A stretch of 64,000 nt of DNA from Gemmatimonadota bacterium (GCA_014192065.1 BJHH01000001.1:1-64000), one strand, 5' to 3'; positions 27,349-36,634 are shown, counted from the first letter of the stretch. Notes: generated by a model from the sequence alone, not told the origin. Made by a program: numbers and translations.

Positions 27349-27773
27349 GGACGACTCCCTTGCGCCGCGATTGCCAGCTGAAGGGTTTCGGAGGTTCCCG
27401 CGCGCGTCGTGACCGATACGGGATAGCGACCGTCCATCCACGGCGCAGGCGGCGCTTCTCCACCGCTGGGTACCGCATCGGGGATCGCCACCCGGATCCG
27501 CGTGCCGCCGGCGCTGCTCGGCACTGACCGCAGCACGAGCGAGCCGATGCGAACGGTATTGCCGGGTTCAGTGCGACTGGTGTCGAATCTCGCGCCGCGC
27601 AGTTCCACCTCGATCACGTTGCCGGCTATCAGCCGGACCGAATCGGGTGAAAGTGACGCGAGGTGGGGTCCCGCGGAGCCTGGCGACTGCAGGGTCGGCG
27701 CACATGCGGCGATCACACACGCCACCACCGCCCAGGCGCAGGGGGCGAGTCGCATCCCGGGGATTCGGATCAC
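27345..27773 (-). CDS. small lipoprotein with IPT/TIG-like domain
   Basis: 142 residues. Signal and lipobox CAWAVVACVIAACAPT. The remainder (LASLSPDSVRLIAGNVIEVEL ... YPVSVTTRAGTSETLQLAI) resembles a single immunoglobulin-like TIG fold, as seen in surface adhesion proteins; this is a weak similarity judged by eye. GTG 27773 overlaps the upstream TGA as GTGA, which decides the start over ATG 27755, since no SD precedes the ATG. It overlaps the dockerin gene by 4 nt. Confidence 0.7.
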   Translation of the reverse strand: MIRIPGMRLAPCAWAVVACVIAACAPTLQSPGSAGPHLASLSPDSVRLIAGNVIEVELRGARFDTSRTEPGNTVRIGSLVLRSVPSSAGGTRIRVAIPDAVPSGGEAPPAPWMDGRYPVSVTTRAGTSETLQLAIAAQGSRP

Positions 27774-28267
27774 TTAAGCGGCCTCGCCGCTGCGCTGCGC
27801 ACAATGGGCTGGAGGTCGGCGTGCGAGAGTTCGTGCAGTTCCTCAATTGCGAATATGATACGGCGGAGCGCGGCGGTGTCGGTCGCGACGAACCGGAACG
27901 ATGCGAGCACGGCGGCGTTGATTCCCGAGGCTGAGGCTCCCGCCACACGAATCTCGCCGGTGCCGGGGTTGGACACCCGCAGGGTGCCGTCGTCAATTCC
28001 GATTTCGCCGACGTACGTCATGGCCGCGGGATCGAATCGAAGCCGGCCGGTGAAACTGCCGATCTTCCCGACGTCGCCTCGCAGGTCGAGCACGAGCGTC
28101 ACGATGGCGTTCGACCCGCTGAGTGCGACGCTCGTGACCGGCGTGACGGATTTCGGTACCGGCTGACCGAGCGCTTGCACGACGTTTCCGGCGTCGCGGC
28201 ACCCAACGCCAGTCAGGCTGACGGCCAGTGCGACGAGCACAGGGACGCGCTGAGCGAAGTGCATCAT
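27770..28267 (-). CDS. cohesin-like domain lipoprotein
   Basis: 165 residues. Lipobox in LVALAVSLTGVGC. The mature part is almost only a cohesin-type jelly-roll: AIVTLVLDLRGDVGKIGSF, RLRFDPAAMTYVG, GEIRVAGASASGINAAVLAS and FRFVATDTAAL, the usual order of cohesin strands. Cohesins bind dockerins; a dockerin protein is encoded two genes downstream on the same mRNA. ATG 28267 overlaps the preceding TGA. Expected in the outer membrane or surface, depending on sorting. Confidence 0.82.
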   Translation of the reverse strand: MMHFAQRVPVLVALAVSLTGVGCRDAGNVVQALGQPVPKSVTPVTSVALSGSNAIVTLVLDLRGDVGKIGSFTGRLRFDPAAMTYVGEIGIDDGTLRVSNPGTGEIRVAGASASGINAAVLASFRFVATDTAALRRIIFAIEELHELSHADLQPIVRSAAARPLK

Positions 28268-30267
28268 GGGACGATGACCGGGTATTGGGTGAACGTGGCA
28301 GTGGGCAGCAGGTTGGTGAAGTCGGCGCCGAGCAGTTCCGACGCGTTCAGGTACACGCCGGTCAGTCCACGGCGCGCCACGCGCAAGCGCACGGTCGCCA
28401 GCAATACCGTGCCGGTGACACCAGCGGCCGACGCACCATGGATACGGATGACGTTTACCGTTTGATCGACCGTCGTGACCGGCGCCATCGGGCTTCCGGT
28501 CGTCGTGATATCGACAAAGGTCATTGAACCGGAGACTCCGGTCGATCCCGTCCAGACTGGCCAGGTGGCGGTGGCAGTGACCGCGCCCACACTGAGACCG
28601 CGCGTGTCGAGCTGCACACGAATGGTGATCGTGTCGCCGACGGCGTAGCTGAGCTTTGTGAGGTCGGACTTGAGCACGGGGCCAGTGGCGTAGGGAACGA
28701 TCACAAGAACCGAGTCGGCGTTGGCTTGCGTACTCAGCGCCGCGACCCACGCCTGGCCTGCCGAGACCGCCGTGATACGGCCCGCCGCATTCACAGTAGC
28801 AAGCGCCGGGCTTCGCGCGCTAAAGGTGACGGTCGGGTCCGTCGTTGAGACCGCGCCGTCGGTAGTCGTGACGAGCCCAGGCGATATCGACGCGCCGATA
28901 TTGACAACGCTCACCTTGCTGGCCGTGGTGCCGTAGGTGTTGGTTACCGTCGGAGCTACGGTGAGTGTTACGGTGAGCGTTGCCGTGGTCGCGGCGCCGT
29001 CGCCGGCGATGACCACGCTGGCGGTGTAGGTCCCGATGGCGAATGCAGCTGAAGTCGCGGTCAGGCGAATCGTCGCTGGCGCGTCGCTGCCCGATAGAAA
29101 GGTCGTGGCCAGCCAGCCAGCGGGCGCGATCGGCGAGTAGCTGATCGATTGCACCCGAAGATTCGTGAGTGGAAATACGCCGGTATTACTGATGGCCACG
29201 TTTACTGCCGCAGGGTTCTGCCCCGTGACGGTGCTGATCGTCGCTGGCGACGGCGAGAGACCGATAATGGCCGGTGGCGCCGTCGTCACATTGAAGCTCG
29301 CGCTCGTCACTGGCGTGAGGCCGCTGCTGCTGAACGTCAGCGTGCGGGGGCCAGCCGTTCCGTTGACGGTGAGCGTCGAGAACATGGCGGCGCCGGCGAC
29401 GGCATTGACGGTTGCGGCTCCGCCGAGCGTGCCGCCGCCGAACGCTATGGCCACGGTCACGCTGGCCGTCGAGGGCGCGGTATTGCCCGACGCGTCACGA
29501 AACTGCACGACCGCTGGCGTCGTGAACGCCGCGTACGCCGTGCCGGCCACTGGCTGCGTTGCGATCACCAGTTGAGACACAACGCCCGCGCCGAGGTTGA
29601 ACGTCGCCGACGTCCCGGACGTGAGGCCGAGTGCGCTAAATGTCAGGGTACGTGCGCCGATCGTGCCGGTGATCGTCAGTCCGCTGAACATTGCGACGCC
29701 TGACACCACCGTCGCGGTGACGGGCCCAGAGAGTGTGCCGCCCCCGGATGCGAGCGCAGCCGTGATCGTCGCGGTCGCCGTCGCAATGACGTTGCCTGCC
29801 GCGTCGCGGACCTCCACGGCCGGTTGCGTCGCGAGCGCCGCGCCGCTGGTCGCGCCGGCGGGCTGCGTCCGAAGCGCCAACTGTGCTGCCGCGCCCGCGG
29901 TGACAGTGACGCTCACTCCCGCCGAGGACACGCTGCCGCTCGTGGCGGTGATGACTGCCGTGCCGACGAGCTTCGCGGTCACGGTTCCAGCGCTCACCGA
30001 CGCTACGGCTTCGTTGGATGACGCCCACGCTACGCTGGCCGTACCAAGCGAACGGTTGTCTTTGGTAAACGCGGTCGCGCTAAGTGTCGTTGTTGTGCCG
30101 GAGACGAGCGTCGCTGGCGAGGCGGGCGACAGATCAATGCGGCCCACGCTGTTATCGACTGGCGCGGTTGGCGTTCTGCCGCCGTCGCCTCCACCGCCGC
30201 ATGATGCTAGGGCGATGACGACGAACCCGATCGACGCGGCGTAGTTGATCCGGCGGGTAAGACGCAC
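28264..30267 (-). CDS. Ig-like (Big_2-type) multidomain lipoprotein with C-terminal cohesin-like module
   Basis: 667 residues, GTG start with GGAG 7 nt upstream. Lipobox VIALASCGGG. A Big_2-like domain (about 43-125; SVAWASSNEAVASVSAGTVTA) is followed by two similar repeats (about 130-230 and 235-335; each has GGGTL and ARTLTFS-like strands), a DUF-like sandwich, another Big_2-type domain near 440-530, and a C-terminal cohesin-like module (GDTITIRVQLDTRGLSVG ... IRIHGASAAGVTGTVLLATV). Such a long rod may project the cohesin away from the cell. First gene of the four-gene operon. Confidence 0.82.
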   Translation of the reverse strand: MRLTRRINYAASIGFVVIALASCGGGGDGGRTPTAPVDNSVGRIDLSPASPATLVSGTTTTLSATAFTKDNRSLGTASVAWASSNEAVASVSAGTVTAKLVGTAVITATSGSVSSAGVSVTVTAGAAAQLALRTQPAGATSGAALATQPAVEVRDAAGNVIATATATITAALASGGGTLSGPVTATVVSGVAMFSGLTITGTIGARTLTFSALGLTSGTSATFNLGAGVVSQLVIATQPVAGTAYAAFTTPAVVQFRDASGNTAPSTASVTVAIAFGGGTLGGAATVNAVAGAAMFSTLTVNGTAGPRTLTFSSSGLTPVTSASFNVTTAPPAIIGLSPSPATISTVTGQNPAAVNVAISNTGVFPLTNLRVQSISYSPIAPAGWLATTFLSGSDAPATIRLTATSAAFAIGTYTASVVIAGDGAATTATLTVTLTVAPTVTNTYGTTASKVSVVNIGASISPGLVTTTDGAVSTTDPTVTFSARSPALATVNAAGRITAVSAGQAWVAALSTQANADSVLVIVPYATGPVLKSDLTKLSYAVGDTITIRVQLDTRGLSVGAVTATATWPVWTGSTGVSGSMTFVDITTTGSPMAPVTTVDQTVNVIRIHGASAAGVTGTVLLATVRLRVARRGLTGVYLNASELLGADFTNLLPTATFTQYPVIVP

Positions 30268-30367
30268 GCGCGCGCTCCGTGGACGCGATGAGACCGAGCG
30301 ACCATTCCGAATGGCGGCAATTTATGCTGACGCCGGACGAAATAGCGAAGCGACCGCAGTTCCGGCG

Positions 30368-32908
30368 CTACACCACCTGCAACTTGCTCGGCGCAGCGAT
30401 CTCGTCCACCAGCGCGAGCTTGAGCACGTCCTCAAGCGTCTCGACTGTGTGGAAGGTGAGCTTCTGCTTTGCTTCCGCGGGCACGTCCTCGAGGTCGGCT
30501 TCGTTCTCCTTCGGAATCACGATCGTCGTCATGCCCGCGCGCAGCGCGCCGAGCACTTTTTCCTTGACGCCGCCGATCGGCAGCACGCGACCGCGCAGCG
30601 TGATTTCGCCTGTCATAGCGAGGTCGCGCCGCACTGGGCGGCCCGAGAGTTCACTTGCCAGCGCCGTGGCAATCGCCACGCCGGCCGACGGGCCGTCCTT
30701 CGGGATAGCGCCCTGTGGCACGTGGATGTGCGTTTCCACTGAACCGAGCCGCGACTTTGGAATGCCGAGCTTCTCGGCGTTCTTCGTCACGTATGAAAAT
30801 GCGGCGCGCGCCGATTCTTTCATCACGTCGCCAAGCTGGCCGGTGAGCACGAGAGTCACTGGCGCGCCACCACCGGGTTCGTTGGCCGGGATCTGCGAGA
30901 GCGAGCGCGTCGACGCTTCGACGAACATGATGTCGCCACCCATCGGTGTGTAGTACATCCCCGTGGCGACGCCGATCTCATGGAATTCGTTCGCCTTTTC
31001 GGGGCGCACCTTGGGCCGGCCGAGCAGATCGCGGACTTCGGATGCGGAGATGACGCCGTCGTCCAGGATGGTCTGTTCCTCACCAGCGGCGATGCGACGC
31101 GCGACCTTGCGTGCCACGGCGCCGATCTCGCGCTCGAGCTGACGGACGCCGCTTTCGCGCGTGTACTTCGAGATGAGCGACGCGACGGCGTCCTCGCTGA
31201 AACTCACCGGCTTGCCGGCGAGTCCATTCTCTTCGATCTGCCGCGGGATGAGGTACTTCTTGGCGATCTCCGCTTTTTCGCGCTCGGTGTAACCCGCAAA
31301 CTCGACCACTTCCATGCGGTCAAGGAGCGGCCCGGGGATGTTCTGCACGAAATTCGCGGTCGCGATGAAGAGCACCTCGGACAGATCAAACGGAACGCCG
31401 AGGTAGTGATCGGTGAAGGTGTCATTCTGGGCGGGGTCGAGCACTTCGAGTAGCGCGCTCGATGGATCGCCCTGGAACGAAACGCCGAGCTTGTCGATTT
31501 CGTCGAGCAGGAACACGGGGTTCTTCGTACCGGCCTGTTTCATCCCCTGCACGATCCGCCCCGGCATCGCGCCGACGTACGTGCGGCGATGACCGCGGAT
31601 GTCGGCCTCGTCGCGCGCGCCGCCAAGGGCCACCCGGACATACTCGCGACCGAGTGAGCGCGCGATGGACTTGGCGATGCTCGTCTTGCCCACACCAGGC
31701 GGGCCGGTGAAAAGCAGGATCGGCCCCTTGGCCATGGCCCGTGCCTTCGCTTCCTTCTCGTTCGTGATCGAACGGCCCACCGCGTCCTCGCCCTTCTTCA
31801 GCGACGGCGTCACGGTGTCCTTGGCGGTTTGCGGCTTGGGCGCAGGGAACTCCCCGGTCGTCCGGATTTCCTCGGACATCTGGTGCGCGCGGAGCTGGCG
31901 CACCGCGAGAAATTCGAGAATGCGGTCCTTCACATCCTTGAGGCCGTAGTGGTCGTCTTCGAGTACACGAATGGCATGGGGCAGGTCGAGCTGGTCGTCC
32001 GAGCGCTTGTTCCACGGCAACTCGGCGATCCATTCGAGGTAGGTGCGGATCACTTGCGCTTCCATCGACTCGCGGCCAGAACGCTCGAGGCGTCCGAGTT
32101 CGCGCGCTACTTCGGCGCGCGCCTCCTTGGGGAGCTCGAGTTTGGTCAGCTTTTCGCGAAGTTCTTCGATCTCCTTGGCCTGGTCGTCGTCGCCAAGCTC
32201 CTTCTGGATGGCCTTCATCTGCTCGCGCAGGAACATTTCGCGCTGGCGCTCGCCGAGCTCTTCCTGTACCTGCGACTTAATCTCTTCTTGGGCTTCGAGG
32301 AGAGAAATCTGTCGCTGCACCTGCACGAGGACGCGGCGGAGCCGCTCCTCCACCGACAGCGTTTCGAGTAGACCCTGCTTTTCGGGAACGGGCAGTTCGA
32401 GGTAGCCGGCAACGAGGTCGGCAAACTTGCCCGGCTCGGTGACCGCATCGAGCACCTGGTGCACGACTTCCTCTGGCAGACCGCGCTTTTCACCCAGCTC
32501 GGCGGCGCGCTCGCGGATTTCCTTGTGCAACGCCTCGAATGCCGGCTCCTTTTCGTCGAGCGGAAGCAGGTCCTCGGTCTTCGTGACGACCACGGAGAGG
32601 TAGCCATCCGTTTCGGAGTACTGGAGCGCCGTTGCCCGTTCTTCGCCCTGGAGCAGCAGCTGGACGCCGCCCAGGCCACGGTTCACCTGTCCGATACGCG
32701 CAATAACGCCCATCGAATAGAGGATGTCGGGCGTCGGTTCGTCAGCATTGTCGCGCTGGGCGACGGCAAAAACGACGCGATCGCCTTTGAGGGCGGCTTC
32801 AATGGCGCGCAGGGTCCCCGGGCGACCGGCGGCGATTGGGGCCGCGAGGCCAGGGAAAATGACCGTCCCGCGAAGCGGAAGGACGGGGAGGGTTAGGCGT
32901 GTGGTCAT
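30368..32908 (-). CDS. lon: ATP-dependent protease Lon
   Basis: Cytoplasmic AAA+ serine protease that removes misfolded and regulatory proteins. 846 residues. An N-terminal LonN domain (LTLPVLPLRGTVIFPG) and coiled coil precede Walker A GPPGVGKT (402-409), Walker B region VFLLDEIDKLG, and the Ser-Lys dyad in KDGPSAGVAIA and GGVKEKVLGALRAG. Relative to E. coli Lon there is an extra charged stretch of roughly 45 residues (about 343-392) just before Walker A. ATG 32908 begins MTTRLTLPVL; the frame is open upstream without conserved sequence. Confidence 0.96.
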   Translation of the reverse strand: MTTRLTLPVLPLRGTVIFPGLAAPIAAGRPGTLRAIEAALKGDRVVFAVAQRDNADEPTPDILYSMGVIARIGQVNRGLGGVQLLLQGEERATALQYSETDGYLSVVVTKTEDLLPLDEKEPAFEALHKEIRERAAELGEKRGLPEEVVHQVLDAVTEPGKFADLVAGYLELPVPEKQGLLETLSVEERLRRVLVQVQRQISLLEAQEEIKSQVQEELGERQREMFLREQMKAIQKELGDDDQAKEIEELREKLTKLELPKEARAEVARELGRLERSGRESMEAQVIRTYLEWIAELPWNKRSDDQLDLPHAIRVLEDDHYGLKDVKDRILEFLAVRQLRAHQMSEEIRTTGEFPAPKPQTAKDTVTPSLKKGEDAVGRSITNEKEAKARAMAKGPILLFTGPPGVGKTSIAKSIARSLGREYVRVALGGARDEADIRGHRRTYVGAMPGRIVQGMKQAGTKNPVFLLDEIDKLGVSFQGDPSSALLEVLDPAQNDTFTDHYLGVPFDLSEVLFIATANFVQNIPGPLLDRMEVVEFAGYTEREKAEIAKKYLIPRQIEENGLAGKPVSFSEDAVASLISKYTRESGVRQLEREIGAVARKVARRIAAGEEQTILDDGVISASEVRDLLGRPKVRPEKANEFHEIGVATGMYYTPMGGDIMFVEASTRSLSQIPANEPGGGAPVTLVLTGQLGDVMKESARAAFSYVTKNAEKLGIPKSRLGSVETHIHVPQGAIPKDGPSAGVAIATALASELSGRPVRRDLAMTGEITLRGRVLPIGGVKEKVLGALRAGMTTIVIPKENEADLEDVPAEAKQKLTFHTVETLEDVLKLALVDEIAAPSKLQVV

Positions 32909-33210
32909 GAGCCATCCAGTTGCAAGTGCCGTTCCACTCTGACATACGACAGTTCGGCGGGCTTTGCAACATCCACCCGCCTCTCTGACGTAGTGTCTGA
33001 CAGAATCGACAAGAGCCGTCGCGGGTAGCGCGTGAAGGTGCTCACGGACTCGCCAGGGGCGGTAGAAGGCGGCGAACGAAGTGCGAAAGCAGTAGGCGCC
33101 AAGTCGGGCCCAAAACACCCTAGCGTTTCGGCGGGAAAGCTGTATGCTTCACGGCGCGATGATTTGGCCGAGCGGCCAGCTTCGTAACATGTTGGTAATC
33201 AACGGGTTAT
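32909..33210. other. intergenic region between divergent lon and an unknown gene
   Basis: 302 nt without a gene. The lon side has a plausible promoter (annotated separately). Near the forward gene is a short inverted repeat TGGCCG-AG-CGGCCA (33165-33178), then AT-rich TTGGTAATCAACGGGTTATATG running into the start of the unknown gene. Two copies of TCTGAC occur near 32984-33002. No regulator-specific site such as CIRCE is visible. Confidence 0.4.
32941..32969 (-). promoter_or_regulatory. putative lon promoter
   Basis: Reading the minus strand, TTGCAA (32969-32964) is followed by exactly 17 nt and TATGTC (32946-32941), about 32 nt before the lon ATG. It fits a sigma-70-type promoter moderately (4 of 6 matches at -35, 4 of 6 at -10). 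No heat-shock consensus was found. Confidence 0.4.
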
Positions 33211-34377
33211 ATGTTTGATAAGCCAGATGTGACAATTGCACCGGCGCCAACTGTCGCCAGTTTCCGGCCACCGCAGCCACCGCCGCCCCTCGCGGCGATG
33301 GTCTTTCCGCTGGGCTGGTTGCTTGACCACGCGGCAGCGCCGATCAAGTATCGCGCGGCCGTGGAGGTGGCGCGGCTTTCGGCTGGGCCTAGCACTGCCC
33401 TGTCACACCTTCCGTACTCGTTCGCGCCTGCCATACGGCTCGCGGTGATGCAGTCGGCTGAGGGTATCTGGAACAACTCCATGCTCACGGTACCGCCGCA
33501 GCGCGGCGACGATTTCGAGCATATCGGTACCATGCACGCGATTCGGCGGTTGATCGAATACGGCTGGGACAAGGAGTCGCCGCCGGTGTACCACGCGCGC
33601 CGGATTCTCTTCCGGTTGCTCGCCGAAGACAACGACCCGTCGCTGCTGTTTGAGTTGACGCCGCCTGAAGGAAAAAAAGTCGATCGCGCCACGGTCGCGG
33701 GTTACCGGCTGCACCTCCGCGAGGCGGCGGCGGCAACACTCGCGCAGGCGGGCTTCGAATCCGATCTGCGCCTCCGCGGTGCGGCGAGCCGGATCCTCGA
33801 AAAGATCTACGGTTTTCTGCGTTCGCCACTCGCCGAAAAGCCGTGGATTCGCGTGGGCAACCAGCAGGTGTTGGCGGCTGATGTGCATCCGCCAACAGTG
33901 GCCGCGCTGCACATGCTGGCCCACATGCCGCTGTTCCGGAACGAGCACCACGAGGAAATGGAGGCGCTCTACCGCTGGCTCATCCGTCCCCTGCCGCGCC
34001 AAGAGCAGGTGCAGGTCGTGGGTAAGCGGCTCGTACCGGTTCCCCTCTACGTACTTGGTGACAAGCTGCCGCACCGAAACGCCGTGGAAGAAGACGTGCC
34101 GGCGGCGCTGGCGTGGCTGGAACTTGTCGCGCGGCTCGGATATCTGCGGCGGAACGAAAACTGGATGAAGATGCACGAGCGGTTTATCGACGATTGTGGC
34201 CGCGACGGTGTGTGGCATCCGCATAAGGGCATGTCGCAGCCGCGCAGCTCGAATCCGTGGGTCTGGGCGACCTACCCGCTCGAGGCATCGCACGCCGGTG
34301 ACGATCGATGGACAGACGTCACCTTCCGTACGGGACTGATCGCCCGGCTGTCGGGGCGTCCCATCACCATTCGCTAA
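33211..34377 (+). CDS. conserved protein of unknown function (388 aa)
   Basis: 388 residues, soluble, no signal peptide despite a Pro-rich N-terminus (RPPQPPPPLAAM). The body is helical with AAAPIKYRAAVEVARLSAG, EHIGTMHAIRRLIEYGWDKE and LRLRGAASRILEKIYGFL, then SSNPWVWATYPLEA near the end. The alternating helical pattern with aromatic-rich repeats could be an alpha/alpha-toroid, like prenyltransferase or squalene-cyclase-type folds, but no catalytic motif is seen, so I do not assign one. ATG 33211. It starts a run with the hydrolase and DEAD-box genes. Confidence 0.6.
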   Translation: MFDKPDVTIAPAPTVASFRPPQPPPPLAAMVFPLGWLLDHAAAPIKYRAAVEVARLSAGPSTALSHLPYSFAPAIRLAVMQSAEGIWNNSMLTVPPQRGDDFEHIGTMHAIRRLIEYGWDKESPPVYHARRILFRLLAEDNDPSLLFELTPPEGKKVDRATVAGYRLHLREAAAATLAQAGFESDLRLRGAASRILEKIYGFLRSPLAEKPWIRVGNQQVLAADVHPPTVAALHMLAHMPLFRNEHHEEMEALYRWLIRPLPRQEQVQVVGKRLVPVPLYVLGDKLPHRNAVEEDVPAALAWLELVARLGYLRRNENWMKMHERFIDDCGRDGVWHPHKGMSQPRSSNPWVWATYPLEASHAGDDRWTDVTFRTGLIARLSGRPITIR

Positions 34378-34396
34378 ACGCACCACGAGTCCGGCA

Positions 34397-35275
34397 ATGT
34401 CGTCGCAACGGCTGGCGCCATCGGAGTGGTTTCCTGCCGGGTGGGACGGCCTGACTGCGCGGCGTGTTGCGGTGGCCGACGGTACGACGCTGCGGGTGGT
34501 TGAGGCGGGTCCGGCCGATGGCGTTCCGGTGGTATTGCTGCACGGCTGGGCCGTGTCAGCGTATTTATGGCGTCACACGCTTGGCGCGCTCGCGGCGGCC
34601 GGCTACCGCGCGTATGCGCCCGACCTGCCTGGACACGGGCTATCCGATGCTCCGCTCGCCAAGGGCGACTACACGCTCGACGCGTTCACTCGTCGGGCCG
34701 AACTGCTGTTCGACGCGCTCGGACTCGTCCGGCCGCTGGTCGTGGCGCAATCGATGGGCGGACGCGTGGCGGTGGCGCTGGCGATGCGTGGACGCGCGGC
34801 GCGGCTCGCGCTATTCGGGTCCGTGGGATTCGGGGAGGTGTCGCCTGCCACGGCCTTTGCGCCGCGCATTCCCGAGGGGCTGGGCCAGCTCGCCACCGCG
34901 CTGGTCACTCGGCGGATAGTGGAGATCACGCAACGACGCGTCCATGGCACGCTGGGGTGCTTCACTGATCGTGACGTCGACGAGTACTGGGCGCCGACGC
35001 AGTTCGCGGCGGTGGTGCGGGCACAGGCGCAAATGTTGCGCGAGTTTTCGTGGAAACCGCTGGCCGCCGCTGAGCTGGCGGCAGTCGACGTCGCAACCCT
35101 CGTGGTATTCGGGACGACCGACCGAACCGTTCGGTCCATGCGAACGGCGGAACTTGTTGGCGCCCTGCCACACGGCCGGCTCGAGTGGATCGAGGGGGGC
35201 GGCCACGTGGTAATGGAGGAGATTCCCGGACGAATTAACCCGCTGCTCGTAGAGTTCCTGGGCCGCTCTGGGTAG
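34397..35275 (+). CDS. alpha/beta-fold hydrolase
   Basis: 292 residues. PVVLLHGWAVSAYLWR (oxyanion region), the nucleophile elbow AQSMGG, Asp in VVFGTTDRTVR and His in GGGHVVMEE complete the triad of the alpha/beta hydrolase family. It is cytoplasmic (no signal). Substrate not predictable; the lid region is short. It lies 19 nt after the unknown gene and ends just before the DEAD-box helicase, so these three may be one transcript. Confidence 0.85.
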   Translation: MSSQRLAPSEWFPAGWDGLTARRVAVADGTTLRVVEAGPADGVPVVLLHGWAVSAYLWRHTLGALAAAGYRAYAPDLPGHGLSDAPLAKGDYTLDAFTRRAELLFDALGLVRPLVVAQSMGGRVAVALAMRGRAARLALFGSVGFGEVSPATAFAPRIPEGLGQLATALVTRRIVEITQRRVHGTLGCFTDRDVDEYWAPTQFAAVVRAQAQMLREFSWKPLAAAELAAVDVATLVVFGTTDRTVRSMRTAELVGALPHGRLEWIEGGGHVVMEEIPGRINPLLVEFLGRSG

Positions 35276-35353
35276 CTTCAATGGGTGCTCAAAAGACGAA
35301 GTGGACGCGGCGTGCGCCGCGCGGTGCCGCCGAAGGACGGCGAAGAGGCAGGG

Positions 35354-36622
35354 ATGCCTGAAAACGAGGTGGTGGCCGAGCCGGTAAACGACGCGATCGT
35401 TGACGTGGACAGCCCCGAAGCGGTCGAATCACAGGACGAAATCGGCGAGATCAGCAGTTCAGGCGCGCTGGCCGCGGCTGAGGCGGCCACCGTCGGCATC
35501 ACCTTTGCCGAGCTGGGACTGAGTGAGCAGATGTTGCATGCCCTCACCGATGCCGGCTACAAGCATCCGACGCCGATCCAGGCGCAGGCGGTTCCGCTCG
35601 CCCTCAAGGGCCGCGATCTGATGGGGCTCGCGATGACCGGAACCGGCAAGACCGCCGCGTTCACGATCCCGATTATCGAACGACTGATCGGCGGGCCACG
35701 GCGGACGCGCGCGCTCATCCTTACGCCGACGCGCGAACTCTGTGTGCAGGTTGAGGAGAGCTTCACGAAGTATGGCCGGCACAGCGGGCTGCAGGTGATC
35801 AGCGTGTACGGTGGTGTCGGCTACGATCCGCAGGTGAAGGCGCTGCGCGGCGGTGTCGACGTCGTCGTGGCGACGCCGGGCCGGCTCATCGACCACCTCG
35901 AGAAGCAGAACGTGGCGTTCGACGAGATCGAAGTGCTGGTGCTCGACGAAGCCGATCGGATGCTCGACATGGGTTTCGCGCCGCAGATCAACAAGATCGT
36001 GGCGCAGCTCGACAAGTACCGGCAGACGCTGCTCTTCAGTGCGACGATGCCGCCTGAAGTCGAGGCGCTCGCCCGGAAGTACCTGCGCAAGCCGGTGGTG
36101 GTGCAGGTGGGCCGTCGTTCCGCAGCGGCGAATACGGTCACGCACTACGTCTATCCTTGCCCGAAGGAAAAGAAGACGGTGCTCCTGGCGAAGCTGATCA
36201 AGGAGCACAACATGGACACGGTGCTGGTGTTCACACGCACGAAACATGGCGCGGACCGGGTGGTGAAACACTTGGAGAAGGAGGGCATCGAGTCCGACGC
36301 GATGCATGCCGACAAGACGCAGGGACAGCGCACGAAGGCGTTGGCCGACTTCAAGAAGGGCAAGACGAAGGTGCTCGTGGCGACGGACATCGCGCAGCGC
36401 GGCCTCGACATTTCGCACATCACCCACGTGGTGAACTACGACGTGCCGCAGCAGGCCGAGGATTACATCCACCGCATTGGCCGCACGGGGCGCGCGGCGA
36501 AGACGGGTGATGCGTTCACCCTGATGTCGGCTGACGAGATCGGGATGGTGCGGACGATCGAGCGGATGATGGGGAAGCCGATTCCACGGGTGTCGGTGCA
36601 GGGGTTCGACTTCGGGACCTAG
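35354..36622 (+). CDS. DEAD-box RNA helicase
   Basis: ATP-dependent RNA unwinding, probably in ribosome assembly or mRNA turnover. 422 residues. Q motif region FAELGLSEQMLHALTDAGY and PTPIQAQAVP, Walker A AMTGTGKT, PTREL, VLDEADRMLDMGF, SATMP, and ARGxD/HRIGRTGR near the end are all present. The acidic N-terminal ~55 residues are extra. It lacks the long basic C-terminal tail of RhlE or CsdA types. ATG 35354 has GAGG 5 nt upstream; GTG 35285 would add 23 basic residues. Confidence 0.93.
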   Translation: MPENEVVAEPVNDAIVDVDSPEAVESQDEIGEISSSGALAAAEAATVGITFAELGLSEQMLHALTDAGYKHPTPIQAQAVPLALKGRDLMGLAMTGTGKTAAFTIPIIERLIGGPRRTRALILTPTRELCVQVEESFTKYGRHSGLQVISVYGGVGYDPQVKALRGGVDVVVATPGRLIDHLEKQNVAFDEIEVLVLDEADRMLDMGFAPQINKIVAQLDKYRQTLLFSATMPPEVEALARKYLRKPVVVQVGRRSAAANTVTHYVYPCPKEKKTVLLAKLIKEHNMDTVLVFTRTKHGADRVVKHLEKEGIESDAMHADKTQGQRTKALADFKKGKTKVLVATDIAQRGLDISHITHVVNYDVPQQAEDYIHRIGRTGRAAKTGDAFTLMSADEIGMVRTIERMMGKPIPRVSVQGFDFGT

Positions 36623-36634
36623 GGGGAGCGGGAA

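Noticed and set aside
35459-36472. Reverse-strand open frame of 337 residues opposite the DEAD-box helicase
   Set aside because: His/Arg-rich shadow of the helicase codons with no motif or SD.
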